The translations under genes were made by a program, and so were the position numbers. The notes under the pieces were generated by a model, which had not been told where the DNA came from, searched no databases, and saw only the letters and a program-made list of their open reading frames with translations. A DNA stretch of 19,905 bases from Methanoregula sp. (GTDB lineage Archaea > Halobacteriota > Methanomicrobia > Methanomicrobiales > Methanospirillaceae), in assembly GCA_026394635.1 (NCBI GenBank), contig JAPKXV010000300.1, positions 1 through 19,905 of the forward strand, given 5' to 3'. This document shows, piece by piece, positions 1 to 7,008 of this stretch. Position 1 is the first letter of the stretch. Each line of letters begins with the position of its first letter.

Positions 1-268
1 AGCAGGGAACTGATGTAACCGGACTGAAGGCAGCATTCGCATCCGGCAACATGGCGGACGTGAAGAACTGGATGGATAATAACCGGCCGGTGCAGTCTGG
101 CAGACCTGAAGGATCCGGACATCCGGGATTTGACCTGACGAACGTAACCTGTCAACAGGAGATGCTGAGCCGGTTTGCACAGCAGGGAACTGATGTAACC
201 GGGCTGAAGGCAGCATTCGCATCCGGCAACATGGCGGACGTGAAGACCTGGATGGATAACAACCGTCC
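1..268 (+). repeat. 180-base in-frame tandem repeat
   Basis: Bases 1-88 recur at 181-268 with four mismatches (positions 23, 67, 80 and 86 of the first copy). The period is exactly 180 bases, or 60 codons, so the repeat is in frame. Three mismatches are silent and one changes Asn to Thr. More units may lie to the left of the window. Confidence 0.9.
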
Positions 269-326
269 TACACACCCCGGCTGGCAACCGCATCCCCGGC
301 AACAGGATACACCATCTTCATCATAG
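1..326 (+). CDS. 3' end of a tandem-repeat protein (5' truncated by window edge)
   Basis: The reading frame is open from base 3 to the TAG at 324-326 and runs off the left edge, so the true start is outside the window; the ATG at 51 lies inside a repeat and is unlikely to be the start. The visible 107 residues hold one and a half copies of a 60-residue unit. Each unit has a conserved Cys (in VTCQQEMLSRFAQQG) followed by the segment GLKAAFASGNMADVK and the WMDNNRP motif. The tail after the last unit is rich in Pro, Gln and Ser and looks disordered. Three of the four base differences between the two copies are silent, which supports real coding. I do not recognise the family. A secreted or surface protein is possible, but the N-terminus that would show a signal peptide is missing. 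Confidence 0.7.
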   Translation, partial: QGTDVTGLKAAFASGNMADVKNWMDNNRPVQSGRPEGSGHPGFDLTNVTCQQEMLSRFAQQGTDVTGLKAAFASGNMADVKTWMDNNRPTHPGWQPHPRQQDTPSSS

Positions 327-407
327 TACACCTCAGGGGGATGCACACCCCAAATGCTCTTTTTATTTCTTCATTCCGAAGCTACCGGGTGAGAGGAGAC
401 CATCAAC

Positions 408-418
408 CTTTTTATTTT
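408..418 (+). promoter_or_regulatory. TATA-like box for the flavoprotein gene
   Basis: The T-rich box CTTTTTATTTT lies about 25 bases before the ATG at 438, and no Shine-Dalgarno sequence is visible. This spacing suggests a leaderless transcript. Confidence 0.45.
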
Positions 419-437
419 CCGCCCGCAAGAACAACCT

Positions 438-1088
438 ATGAAACTTCTTGCATTCAACGGCAGCCCCCGGAAAAAATGGAACACGGCACAACTCCTTGAG
501 CATGCGCTGGAAGGCGCGGAGTCAGAAGGGGCAAAAACAAAACTGTACCACCTGTATGACCTTGACTTCACGGGCTGCATCAGCTGTTTTGCGTGCAAGC
601 GGATCGGCGGAAAAAGATACGGGCACTGCGCAGTGAAAGACGATCTGGCACCGATCCTTGAAAAGATCGAAAAAGCCGATGCAATCCTGATCGGCTCGCC
701 CATCTATCTCGGGATCACGACCGGTGTCACGCGGTGCTTCCTGGAACGGCTCATCTACCCGTACCTGGTCTATGATGCGGAGCGTTCCTCGCTGTTTCCA
801 AAAAAAATCAAAACTGCCTTCATCTACACGGCCGGGGCTACGGAGGATATGGTCAAAGAGATGGGCATGGACCGGAACGCCAAGGGTACAGAGATGGTAA
901 TGGAGAGGACCTTCGGGTCGTGCGAGTCCTTCTTTGTCACCGACACGCTCCAGTTCGATGATTATTCGAAATTTGTGGCCACCCGGTTCGATACGGAGGC
1001 AAAGAAGAAACGGCACGAGGAGCAGTTCCCGCTGGACTGTAAGAAGGCCTACAAACTCGGGGCCCGGCTGGTCAGGAAGGAAAAGTAA
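438..1088 (+). CDS. Iron-sulfur flavoprotein-like NAD(P)H/FMN reductase
   Basis: This 216-residue protein starts with a flavodoxin-like beta strand and the FMN phosphate loop GSPRKKWNT (residues 8-16). It continues with a compact cysteine cluster, C47-x2-C50-x2-C53-x10-C64, and a second flavin-loop-like segment, GSPIYLG. This order is typical of the archaeal iron-sulfur flavoprotein (Isf) branch of the FMN-reductase family, which shuttles electrons between ferredoxin and small acceptors and has been linked to oxidative stress. In characterised Isf proteins the last cysteine gap is shorter (4-7 residues), so the exact cluster geometry here is uncertain. The gene stands alone and is convergent with the CDGSH gene across a shared terminator. 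The ATG at 438 fits the TATA-like box upstream. The physiological partner cannot be read from the sequence. Confidence 0.8.
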   Translation: MKLLAFNGSPRKKWNTAQLLEHALEGAESEGAKTKLYHLYDLDFTGCISCFACKRIGGKRYGHCAVKDDLAPILEKIEKADAILIGSPIYLGITTGVTRCFLERLIYPYLVYDAERSSLFPKKIKTAFIYTAGATEDMVKEMGMDRNAKGTEMVMERTFGSCESFFVTDTLQFDDYSKFVATRFDTEAKKKRHEEQFPLDCKKAYKLGARLVRKEK

Positions 1089-1100
1089 TTTTTTAAAAAA
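1089..1100. terminator. Bidirectional T6/A6 terminator
   Basis: TTTTTTAAAAAA directly follows the stop codon at 1088 and lies between two convergent genes. It gives a T6 tract on both strands, a plausible archaeal transcription stop for each gene. Confidence 0.5.
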
Positions 1101-1132
1101 GGTTGGGGTGAGTGGGATCTGTCTCTTTGTGG

Positions 1133-1834
1133 TTATTGCCCGATGTGACTGCCGTCACAGAACGGCTTGTTTCCCGATCTCCCGCACCGGCAGAGCGTGA
1201 CCCGGTTCCGGACCTCGTAGGGCCTGCCATCGGCTGATACTACCGGTATGCCGCCGCGGACCCAGAGCGGCCCGTGCTCCCCGCGTGACGGGTACTCGAT
1301 GACGACAATGGACTTTTCCAGTCCGGGCTCGATTGCTTTCCCGGTGGCATTATCGTACACGACCAGGCGCCCCGAGGGGCAGTTGCAGGCCTCCTCGATA
1401 GCGATGTCCCGGGCCCCGGGATTTGCGGATTGCCTGACAAGGTTCCAGATACCGCCGGCCCGCATGCAGAACCGTCCGTGGCTGCAAAAGTGTTCGTTGT
1501 CAGAAAGCGTAAGGGACGGGCCCCGGGTTACCCCCGCCCCCTCCCGGTACGGCTCCCGGTCACCCGCCTCTGTCCCGTCAAACCGGACCTGTGCGTGGGT
1601 ACCGTCACAGAACGGCTTGTGCTTCGAGTGGCCGCAGCGGCAGAGGGCATACTGCTCCTGCACGGGATATTTCTTTGCCACCCGCCAGGTCCGGCAGAAA
1701 CCCTCGTCATCGTTGCAGATCTCCTCAGTTTTGAGAGGGACGCCGCCACTCACGATATAGGGGCCGTTTTTGCTCACGGTGATCTTCATCGGTTCGCTGA
1801 GGTCGCCTGATGATTTTTTTGTTCTCTCTTTCAT
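1133..1834 (-). CDS. Double-CDGSH iron-sulfur protein with a central 4Fe-4S-like domain
   Basis: This 233-residue protein has two CDGSH motifs. The first, at residues 65-80, has C65, C67, C76 and H80; the second, at 215-230, has C215, C217, C226 and H230. Each has the C-x-C-x2-(S/T)-x3-P-x-C-D-G-(S/T)-H pattern that binds a redox-active 2Fe-2S cluster through three Cys and one His. Between them, about residues 105-165 carry C117-S-H-G-x2-C123 and later CNCPSGRL, resembling the Fer4_19 'divergent 4Fe-4S mono-cluster' domain. A role in electron transfer or iron-sulfur or redox homeostasis is inferred. I chose the ATG at 1834 because a TATA-like box lies about 40 bases upstream; Met16 (1789) is an alternative. 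The frame stays open to 2047, but the extra 71 residues have no recognisable domain and would cross the promoter. Confidence 0.85.
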   Translation of the reverse strand: MKERTKKSSGDLSEPMKITVSKNGPYIVSGGVPLKTEEICNDDEGFCRTWRVAKKYPVQEQYALCRCGHSKHKPFCDGTHAQVRFDGTEAGDREPYREGAGVTRGPSLTLSDNEHFCSHGRFCMRAGGIWNLVRQSANPGARDIAIEEACNCPSGRLVVYDNATGKAIEPGLEKSIVVIEYPSRGEHGPLWVRGGIPVVSADGRPYEVRNRVTLCRCGRSGNKPFCDGSHIGQ

Positions 1835-1870
1835 GGATGTCAGATACCGGGTAGGGATTATCCGGGGGAA

Positions 1871-1880
1871 CGTATAAAGG
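1871..1880 (-). promoter_or_regulatory. TATA-like box for the CDGSH gene
   Basis: On the minus strand this reads CCTTTATACG, about 37-46 bases before the ATG at 1834. It would give a leader of roughly 10-20 bases. Confidence 0.45.
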
Positions 1881-1916
1881 CGGTGACCGGGGAAAAAGTA
1901 TGACCGTATGCCCCCT

Positions 1917-1935
1917 GCGTGACACTTTGTCACGC
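1917..1935. promoter_or_regulatory. 19-base palindrome, candidate operator
   Basis: Two perfect 8-base arms, GCGTGACA and TGTCACGC, flank a 3-base spacer (CTT). The palindrome lies about 40 bases upstream of the TATA-like box of the CDGSH gene and far from the thermosome start, so a dimeric regulator acting on the iron-sulfur gene is the simplest guess. Confidence 0.4.
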
Positions 1936-2272
1936 TCCTCTGAAGAGACCGTCCGGCCCTGTCCCTGCCATCTTTGCCCCGATGGCCAAAAATCATCCCG
2001 CACCACAGATAACCATATGAGGTCACGAAGCAATTGTAGCCCATCACGGCATAGCGATGAATTCTTCCGTATCAGCCTGGTCCGGCTGATGTTCTTCTCA
2101 CCAAACGGGCATGGCAGCCGGAGGGCGGAATCTCCGGCGATAAATGCACGATTTCAAAGACCTGGGGGTAAATCCGGAGATCCGGGCCCCTTGCTCTGCG
2201 ATGTGTAAGAAACAAGGAGTATGAACGGCTCTGCCGGAATATGAACAACGAACATAAAAAACAAGGAATGAA

Positions 2273-3907
2273 ATGTCACAACAACTTGGCGGACAGCCTA
2301 TTATAATTCTCAGGCAGGGAACGACACGGAACCGCGGGCAGGAAGCCCACAACAGCAATATCGCAGCTGCAATGGCGGTGGCAAACGCAGTCCGGTCGAC
2401 ACTCGGGCCAAAAGGCATGGACAAGATGCTTATCGACGGGATGGGTGATGTTGTCATCACCAATGACGGCGCTACCATCCTCAAGGAGATGGATATCGAG
2501 CATCCTGCAGCAAAGATGATCGTCGAGATCGCAAAGACCCAGGATGACGAAGTTGGCGACGGCACGACCACGGCAGTCGTCATTGCCGGAGAACTCTTAA
2601 AGAACGCGGAAAGCCTGCTCAATCTGAAGGTTCACCCGACCGTTATTGCCGAAGGGTACAATCAGGCTGCAGTAAAAGCACTGGAGATACTCTCCGCACT
2701 TGCAATAGACGTGAAACCAACCGATAGTGCACTGCTAAAAAAAGTTGCAGAAACTGCGATCAGCGGCAAGGGTGCCGAGGCGTACAAGGACCTGCTCTGC
2801 GATATTGTCGTACGTGCGGTGACAATGGTTGCCGATCCTGACGGGACCGTGGATATCAAGCACGTGAATGTCCAGAAGAAAGTCGGCGGTAAGGTGGAGG
2901 ATACCGCGATCATCGAAGGTATGGTCATCGACAAGGAACGGGCAAATCCGGGGATGCCCAAGGTTGTGAAAAATGCAAAAGTCCTCCTCCTTAACGCGGC
3001 GCTCGAGTACCGGAAGACAGAGGTCAATGCAAAAATCAACATCTCCCGGCCCGACCAGGTGCAGGCATTCCTCGACGAGGATGAGCAGATGGTCCATGGC
3101 ATGGCAAACAAGATCGCAGCAAGCGGTGCGACCGTGGTGTTCTGCCAGAAGGGAATCGATGACGTTGCCCAGCACTACCTCACCAAAGCCGGCATTTTTG
3201 CCGTCCGTCGCATAAAGAAGAGCGATATCGAAAACCTTGAGCGGGCGACCGGTGCAAGGATCATCAACAGTATCGATTTCATCACCCCCGGAGATCTCGG
3301 GACTGCCGGCCGTGTGGAAGAAAAGAAGCTCTCCGGCGATGAGATGATCTATGTCTCGGAATGCAAAAACCCCAAATCGGTCTCGATCATTATCCGGGGC
3401 GGGTCAGAGCATGTGATCGATGAACTTGAACGCGGTATGCATGATGCGCTTATGGTTGTCAGCGATGTCGTAAAGGACAAAAAAATTGTCGCGGGAGGCG
3501 GGGCTCCCGAGACCGAGCTCTCGCTCCAGCTGCGACGCTATGCATCAACCATCGGGGGCCGTAACCAGCTTGCGATCGAGGCATTTGCATCTGCGCTCGA
3601 GATCATCCCGCGTTCCATTGCCGAGAATGCCGGGCTTGATCCCATCGACATGATCGTGGCAATCCGGGCTGCGCATGAAGCCGGCAACAGGACCTTCGGG
3701 CTCGATGTCTACAAGGGCAAACCGGTCGACATGCTCAAGGCAGGCGTTGTTGAACCCCTGCGGGTGAAGACGCAGGCTATAATGAGTGCTGCCGAGGCTG
3801 CGGTCATGATCCTGCGCATAGACGACGTCATTGCATCGTCAAAGGCATCTGGGCCTGCCGGTGGTATGCCACCGGGCGGGATGCCACCGGGAATGGATGA
3901 CTATTAG
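2273..3907 (+). CDS. thsA: Thermosome subunit (group II chaperonin)
   Basis: This 544-residue protein is full length for an archaeal chaperonin subunit. It assembles into a double-ring cytosolic ATPase that encloses and refolds proteins. Visible signatures are LGPKG (44-48), NDGATIL (64-70), the nucleotide-binding GDGTTT (95-100), the conserved Asp of the MHDAL segment (D391) expected to activate water for ATP hydrolysis, and AGGGAPE (407-413). The apical domain lies roughly at residues 200-370. The C-terminus ends in a Gly/Met/Pro-rich tail (GGMPPGGMPPGM), typical of chaperonins and projecting into the cavity. The start at 2273 has AAGGA at 2263-2267. It is convergent with the MBF1 gene and separated from it by a structured 327-base region. 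Whether this is an alpha or beta subunit cannot be decided from one gene. Confidence 0.97.
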   Translation: MSQQLGGQPIIILRQGTTRNRGQEAHNSNIAAAMAVANAVRSTLGPKGMDKMLIDGMGDVVITNDGATILKEMDIEHPAAKMIVEIAKTQDDEVGDGTTTAVVIAGELLKNAESLLNLKVHPTVIAEGYNQAAVKALEILSALAIDVKPTDSALLKKVAETAISGKGAEAYKDLLCDIVVRAVTMVADPDGTVDIKHVNVQKKVGGKVEDTAIIEGMVIDKERANPGMPKVVKNAKVLLLNAALEYRKTEVNAKINISRPDQVQAFLDEDEQMVHGMANKIAASGATVVFCQKGIDDVAQHYLTKAGIFAVRRIKKSDIENLERATGARIINSIDFITPGDLGTAGRVEEKKLSGDEMIYVSECKNPKSVSIIIRGGSEHVIDELERGMHDALMVVSDVVKDKKIVAGGGAPETELSLQLRRYASTIGGRNQLAIEAFASALEIIPRSIAENAGLDPIDMIVAIRAAHEAGNRTFGLDVYKGKPVDMLKAGVVEPLRVKTQAIMSAAEAAVMILRIDDVIASSKASGPAGGMPPGGMPPGMDDY

Positions 3908-3986
3908 GTAAGCGGGCTGCGGTAGCCAAAGGGCAGACCGGACGGGGATTTGTATGAGGGTATTCCCCTCGCATCCGCCGTCCAGC

Positions 3987-4000
3987 CCGGATATATCCGG
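3987..4000. promoter_or_regulatory. Perfect 14-base palindrome with TATA-like core
   Basis: CCGGATATATCCGG is a perfect palindrome with a TATA-like centre. It lies between two convergent stop codons, where no protein gene needs a promoter. It could be a regulator site or the promoter of a small RNA. Confidence 0.3.
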
Positions 4001-4104
4001 AACGTCGGGGAAGGCAGGGCTAAGATTTCCAGGGGTGAGGCCACGACCTGACGGTCTATGGACGATTTCATCCAGTCCCTCACCTTCTGACCGTCTTTGC
4101 AGTT

Positions 4105-4127
4105 CCCGGACCGGACTACGGGTTTTT
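4105..4127 (+). terminator. Hairpin plus T5 terminator
   Basis: CCCG (4105-4108) pairs with CGGG (4119-4122), followed at once by TTTTT (4123-4127). It is oriented to stop plus-strand transcription coming from the thermosome side. Confidence 0.45.
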
Positions 4128-4210
4128 ATTCAGGAAGATGGCGAAGAAATGATCCGGCGTACCTTAAAAACCACGGATATCCAGCCCGGTGCCCTGATCG
4201 GTCCCGTGTG

Positions 4211-4234
4211 AAAAAGGAAAAAAATTCCAAAAAA
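4211..4234 (-). terminator. T-rich terminator of the MBF1 gene
   Basis: On the plus strand there are A-tracts at 4211-4215, 4218-4224 and 4229-4234, which are T-tracts on the minus strand right after the MBF1 stop. GGAA/TTCC (4216-4228) could form a small stem. Confidence 0.5.
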
Positions 4235-4741
4235 TTACTTCTTCACTTTCTTGATGATCGTCACATCGCCCAGCGTGGGGGCGAGCTTGCTTTCCACTTT
4301 TTTCTCTGATTCCTCAACCGGGGCATCGATCAGCCGGATTTCGAGCGCCTTTTCCAGTTTTCTCCGCACACCCTCTTCAGGGATCAGTTCCGCGTTCTCG
4401 ATCTTTTTGACCAGGTGCTCTTTTTCTTTCATCTGCATCGCAAGGTCTTTCTGGGAGAGCCCTTTTGCCATGCGGGCATTCCTGATCCGGGCTGCGTAGT
4501 CATCGGCAATCTCGCCCTCCATATAGTCAAAGAGGTCCCGCTTCCGGCGGGCCAGAGGGATGGCTGCTGGCCTGGCTGCTGGTACCGGGCCGGCAACCGG
4601 ACGGCGGACATCAGCCCGTTTTGGCTGCTGCACTTCGGTGCCATATTTTTCGCACCTGCTGCAGACCTGCAGTTCAGCCCCTTCGACCCGGACCAGTTTT
4701 GCCATACCGCGGATCGTTTCCCCGCACATTTCACACTGCAT
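4235..4741 (-). CDS. Archaeal multiprotein-bridging-factor type 1 (MBF1) homolog
   Basis: This 168-residue protein has the two-part layout of archaeal MBF1 (TIGR00270-type). An N-terminal zinc ribbon uses C3, C6, C27 and C30. A flexible Ala/Pro/Arg-rich linker (about 40-68) follows, then a cro/Xre-type helix-turn-helix domain at about residues 80-140, containing RNARMAKGLSQKDLAMQM. The Lys-rich C-terminus ends in KKVKK. In eukaryotes MBF1 bridges activators and TBP; archaeal homologs bind ribosomes and are implicated in translation or stress responses. The gene is divergent from PAN ATPase 1, sharing only 54 bases, and convergent with the thermosome. That places it inside a protein-quality-control cluster. 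The start is the first ATG and immediately precedes the CEMC zinc-ribbon knuckle, so it is well supported. Confidence 0.9.
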   Translation of the reverse strand: MQCEMCGETIRGMAKLVRVEGAELQVCSRCEKYGTEVQQPKRADVRRPVAGPVPAARPAAIPLARRKRDLFDYMEGEIADDYAARIRNARMAKGLSQKDLAMQMKEKEHLVKKIENAELIPEEGVRRKLEKALEIRLIDAPVEESEKKVESKLAPTLGDVTIIKKVKK

Positions 4742-4795
4742 AAAGTCTCAGAAACTCTTTATATGGTTTTCCCTAAATATCTAATTGATACACTC
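4742..4795. promoter_or_regulatory. Divergent promoter region MBF1 / PAN1
   Basis: Only 54 bases separate the two start codons. CTTTATATGG (4757-4766) is a TATA-like box about 30 bases before the PAN ATG, and the A/T-rich CCTAAATATCTAA (4772-4784) sits about 30-40 bases from the MBF1 ATG on the other strand. The boxes lie so close that initiation in one direction could interfere with the other. No Shine-Dalgarno sequence is visible for either gene. Confidence 0.5.
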
Positions 4796-6109
4796 ATGGG
4801 AGATATCCTGAATACGGCACAGGAAACCCAGAACCCCGAAGACCTGTACCGTTTCTACCGTTCACTGTCTGAACAGCTCCGTGACCAGCTGGTGCAGATC
4901 GAGAACGACAAACATGATCTCGAAGAGCAGATGAACAAGCGTGTCCTCGACTTCGAAGCCCGGAACCTGGAACTGCGCGAGCAGCTCCGGCAGACCGATG
5001 CAGACCGGCGCTATATTGAGACCCAGAAGATCCGGTTCGAACGGGAAGTGCGCAAGCTCAAGAGCGAGAGCGAACAGCTGCGGAGCCCGCCGCTCATTAT
5101 CGGGACCATCACCGACGTGATCGATGCGAACCGGGTGATTGTGCGGAGCAGTGCCGGGCCGCGTTTCCTGGTGCGCAGCTCCCAGAACATTACTGCAGAA
5201 GAATTAAAACCCGGTGTCCGGTGCACGCTCAACCAGCAGTCGCTGGCCATCGTCGAACTCCTGCCAACAAGTTTCGATGCACAGGTCTACGGGATGGAAC
5301 TGGTGGACTCCCCGCAGGAGACCTATGCGGATATCGGGGGGCTTGAAGACCAGATCACCGAGATCAAGGAAGCCGTGGAACTCCCGCTCAAGCGCCCGGA
5401 CCTCTTCCTGCGGATCGGCATTGACCCGCCCAAGGGGGTGCTCCTCTACGGGCCGCCGGGCACCGGAAAGACGCTCCTCGCAAAAGCGGTGGCTCACGAG
5501 ACCAATGCCAATTTCATGCGGGTTGTCGGGTCAGAGCTCGTCCAGAAATATATCGGGGAGGGCGCCCGGCTCGTGCGCGAACTCTTCGACCTTGCCAAGA
5601 AGAAAGCCCCGACGATCATCTTCATCGATGAGATCGATGCGGTCGGGGCATCCCGCACCGAGGCAAATACGAGCGGGGACCGGGAGGTGCAGCGCACGCT
5701 GATGCAGCTCCTTGCCGGCATGGACGGGTTTGAGAACCGGGGCGACGTGAAGATCATCGGGGCGACGAACCGGATCGATATCCTCGACCGTGCGCTCCTG
5801 CGACCCGGGCGGTTTGACCGGATCATCGAGATCCCGCTCCCGGGAGTACAGGGACGGCTCTCGATCATGAAGGTTCACACCCGTGCCCTCACCATGGACG
5901 AGAGCGTGGACCTCGATGAGATCGCCGCGTTCACCGATGGAAAGAACGGGGCTGACCTCAAGGCGATCTGCATGGAAGCCGGCATGTTTGCGATCCGGAA
6001 GGAACGCACCTCAATAACCCAGCAGGACTTCCTGTCAGCGATCGAGAAGGTAGCCGCGGATTTCAACCGCAACCGGCTGGTCGATGTTGAAGGCGCAATG
6101 TTTGCGTAA
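4796..6109 (+). CDS. pan: Proteasome-activating nucleotidase PAN, paralog 1
   Basis: This 437-residue AAA+ ATPase matches PAN, the hexameric unfoldase that feeds substrates into the archaeal 20S proteasome. An N-terminal coiled coil (about 15-95) leads through Pro98-Pro99 to an OB domain (about 100-160). The ATPase domain has Walker A GPPGTGKT (219-226), pore-loop Tyr-Ile-Gly (252-254), Walker B FIDEID (276-281), sensor-1 ATN and the Arg finger region LLRPGR (334-339). The C-terminus is Met-Phe-Ala: Phe takes the place of Tyr in the HbYX gate-opening tail, so docking to the 20S ring may be altered. I chose the ATG at 4796 because the upstream in-frame ATG at 4763 lies in the TATA box and the longer frame is antisense to MBF1. 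The length agrees with known PAN proteins (about 400-430). Confidence 0.94.
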   Translation: MGDILNTAQETQNPEDLYRFYRSLSEQLRDQLVQIENDKHDLEEQMNKRVLDFEARNLELREQLRQTDADRRYIETQKIRFEREVRKLKSESEQLRSPPLIIGTITDVIDANRVIVRSSAGPRFLVRSSQNITAEELKPGVRCTLNQQSLAIVELLPTSFDAQVYGMELVDSPQETYADIGGLEDQITEIKEAVELPLKRPDLFLRIGIDPPKGVLLYGPPGTGKTLLAKAVAHETNANFMRVVGSELVQKYIGEGARLVRELFDLAKKKAPTIIFIDEIDAVGASRTEANTSGDREVQRTLMQLLAGMDGFENRGDVKIIGATNRIDILDRALLRPGRFDRIIEIPLPGVQGRLSIMKVHTRALTMDESVDLDEIAAFTDGKNGADLKAICMEAGMFAIRKERTSITQQDFLSAIEKVAADFNRNRLVDVEGAMFA

Positions 6110-6332
6110 CTACTCTCCCAATCCTGTTTTTGAGAATACAATTGTCCTGATACCTTCCGGTGAAGGCACACTCTTTTTCTCACTCACTTCATGTCCCCTG
6201 GTACTATTGCGATTCTGTTGGCGTTTCGATGCACTGACAAACGTCTGATATTTTACTAGTATCTTTTTACTTTATGAAAAAAGGAAATCAACCAAACAAA
6301 TTTCTCCTTATAGATGAAAGTGGGAGCCTGCC

Positions 6333-6941
6333 ATGAAACAACATTCAATCACTTTGATGAGAATTCTGATGACAATTTTAATTATTCTCTCTGCAGGTAT
6401 TGCAGGATGTTCATCACCGGCCCCGTCTGCATCACTGGTTCCCGCAAAAAACCTGTCAACAATTGCGCCCTCGGAAATGGTATTACAGCCCTCTGATTTC
6501 CCGGTGAATGTCACCTTACTGGAAAAAGGCGAAAGGAATGTTTCTGAAATGCGTAACTGGGCACTCGATCACGGCTGGAAAGGCGGGTACTATGCCGACT
6601 ATGAGAAAAATAACCTGAATTCACCTACAGGTACCATCATTGAACAGGTTATCTCCGTGTATCCTGCCGAAAATATTACGCTCATTGTACCTGATACCGT
6701 AAATATCTGGAAAAACTGGTCCGCAGAAGATAGAAATGTAACCGTTGAAGAATTATCTCTGCCAACCATCGGGGATTCCAGCAGTGCACTGAGAGCCTCC
6801 GATAAAAGTGATCACACCCAGTCGTACATAATTGCCTTTGTGAAATACGACGTGTATGAGCAATTGTGGACGAACGGGACAGCGACAGATTACGAAACGC
6901 TCAAACAACTGGCTGGTATTGCAGCTACGAAAATTAAGTAA
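6333..6941 (+). CDS. Predicted lipoprotein of unknown function
   Basis: This 202-residue protein starts with a short charged N-terminus and a hydrophobic stretch (about 9-22), ending in the lipobox Ala-Gly-Ile-Ala-Gly-Cys with C26 as the likely lipid-modified residue. The mature part begins with a Ser/Pro/Ala-rich tether, then a compact domain of about 150 residues with several N-x-S/T sequons, common in archaeal surface proteins. A segment around DHGWKGGYYADYEK and a C-terminal TDYETLKQLAGIAATKIK helix are the most distinctive parts. I do not recognise the family. It is probably anchored outside the cytoplasmic membrane. GTGGGAG at 6320-6326 lies before the ATG, and Met9 is an alternative start. 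The gene is convergent with the minus-strand gene at 7009-7521 over a T-rich gap. Confidence 0.8.
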   Translation: MKQHSITLMRILMTILIILSAGIAGCSSPAPSASLVPAKNLSTIAPSEMVLQPSDFPVNVTLLEKGERNVSEMRNWALDHGWKGGYYADYEKNNLNSPTGTIIEQVISVYPAENITLIVPDTVNIWKNWSAEDRNVTVEELSLPTIGDSSSALRASDKSDHTQSYIIAFVKYDVYEQLWTNGTATDYETLKQLAGIAATKIK

Positions 6942-6944
6942 ATA

Positions 6945-6981
6945 TTTTTTGTCAGACTTTTTTCTTATTTTTTTAAAAAAA
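6945..6981. terminator. Multiple T-tract terminators between convergent genes
   Basis: T6 (6945-6950), T6 (6958-6963) and T7 (6968-6974) follow the plus-strand stop. The A7 tract at 6975-6981 is a T7 tract for the minus-strand gene that ends at 7009. Confidence 0.55.
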
Positions 6982-7008
6982 TTTAACCTGAAAGCCTCCT
7001 GGATCGGA

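Larger units (their letters stand above)
1835..2272. other. 438-base intergenic region between CDGSH gene and thermosome
   Basis: It holds the CDGSH promoter, the palindrome at 1917-1935 and, near 2263-2267, an AAGGA sequence five bases before the thermosome ATG. I see no convincing protein or RNA gene in 1936-2260. Open frames here are extensions or antisense shadows of neighbours. No clear TATA box is placed correctly for the thermosome. Confidence 0.5.
3938..4127 (+). other. Structured 3' region after the thermosome, possible ncRNA
   Basis: The 327 bases between the thermosome stop and the MBF1 stop have no credible gene but contain several inverted repeats. GGACGG (3940-3945) pairs with CCGTCC (3978-3983), enclosing GAGGG (3956-3960) with CCCTC (3966-3970). 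GACGGTC (4050-4056) pairs with GACCGTC (4089-4095), enclosing GGAC (4060-4063) with GTCC (4075-4078). A terminator-like hairpin ends the set at 4127. It may be a folded 3' untranslated region of the thermosome mRNA or a separate RNA of about 110 bases started from the TATA-like core at 3991-3996. Confidence 0.35.

Noticed and set aside
2221..2244. Seven-codon open frame before the thermosome with AAGGAG just upstream
   Set aside because: Only one base separates AAGGAG from the ATG and nothing else supports translation.
3954..4211. Open frame of 85 codons between thermosome and MBF1
   Set aside because: It overlaps the inverted repeats and the terminator, and its Pro/Ser/Arg-rich product has no recognisable pattern.
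4415..4795. N-terminal extension of PAN paralog 1
   Set aside because: It is antisense to MBF1 and contains the PAN promoter; the family length fits ATG 4796.
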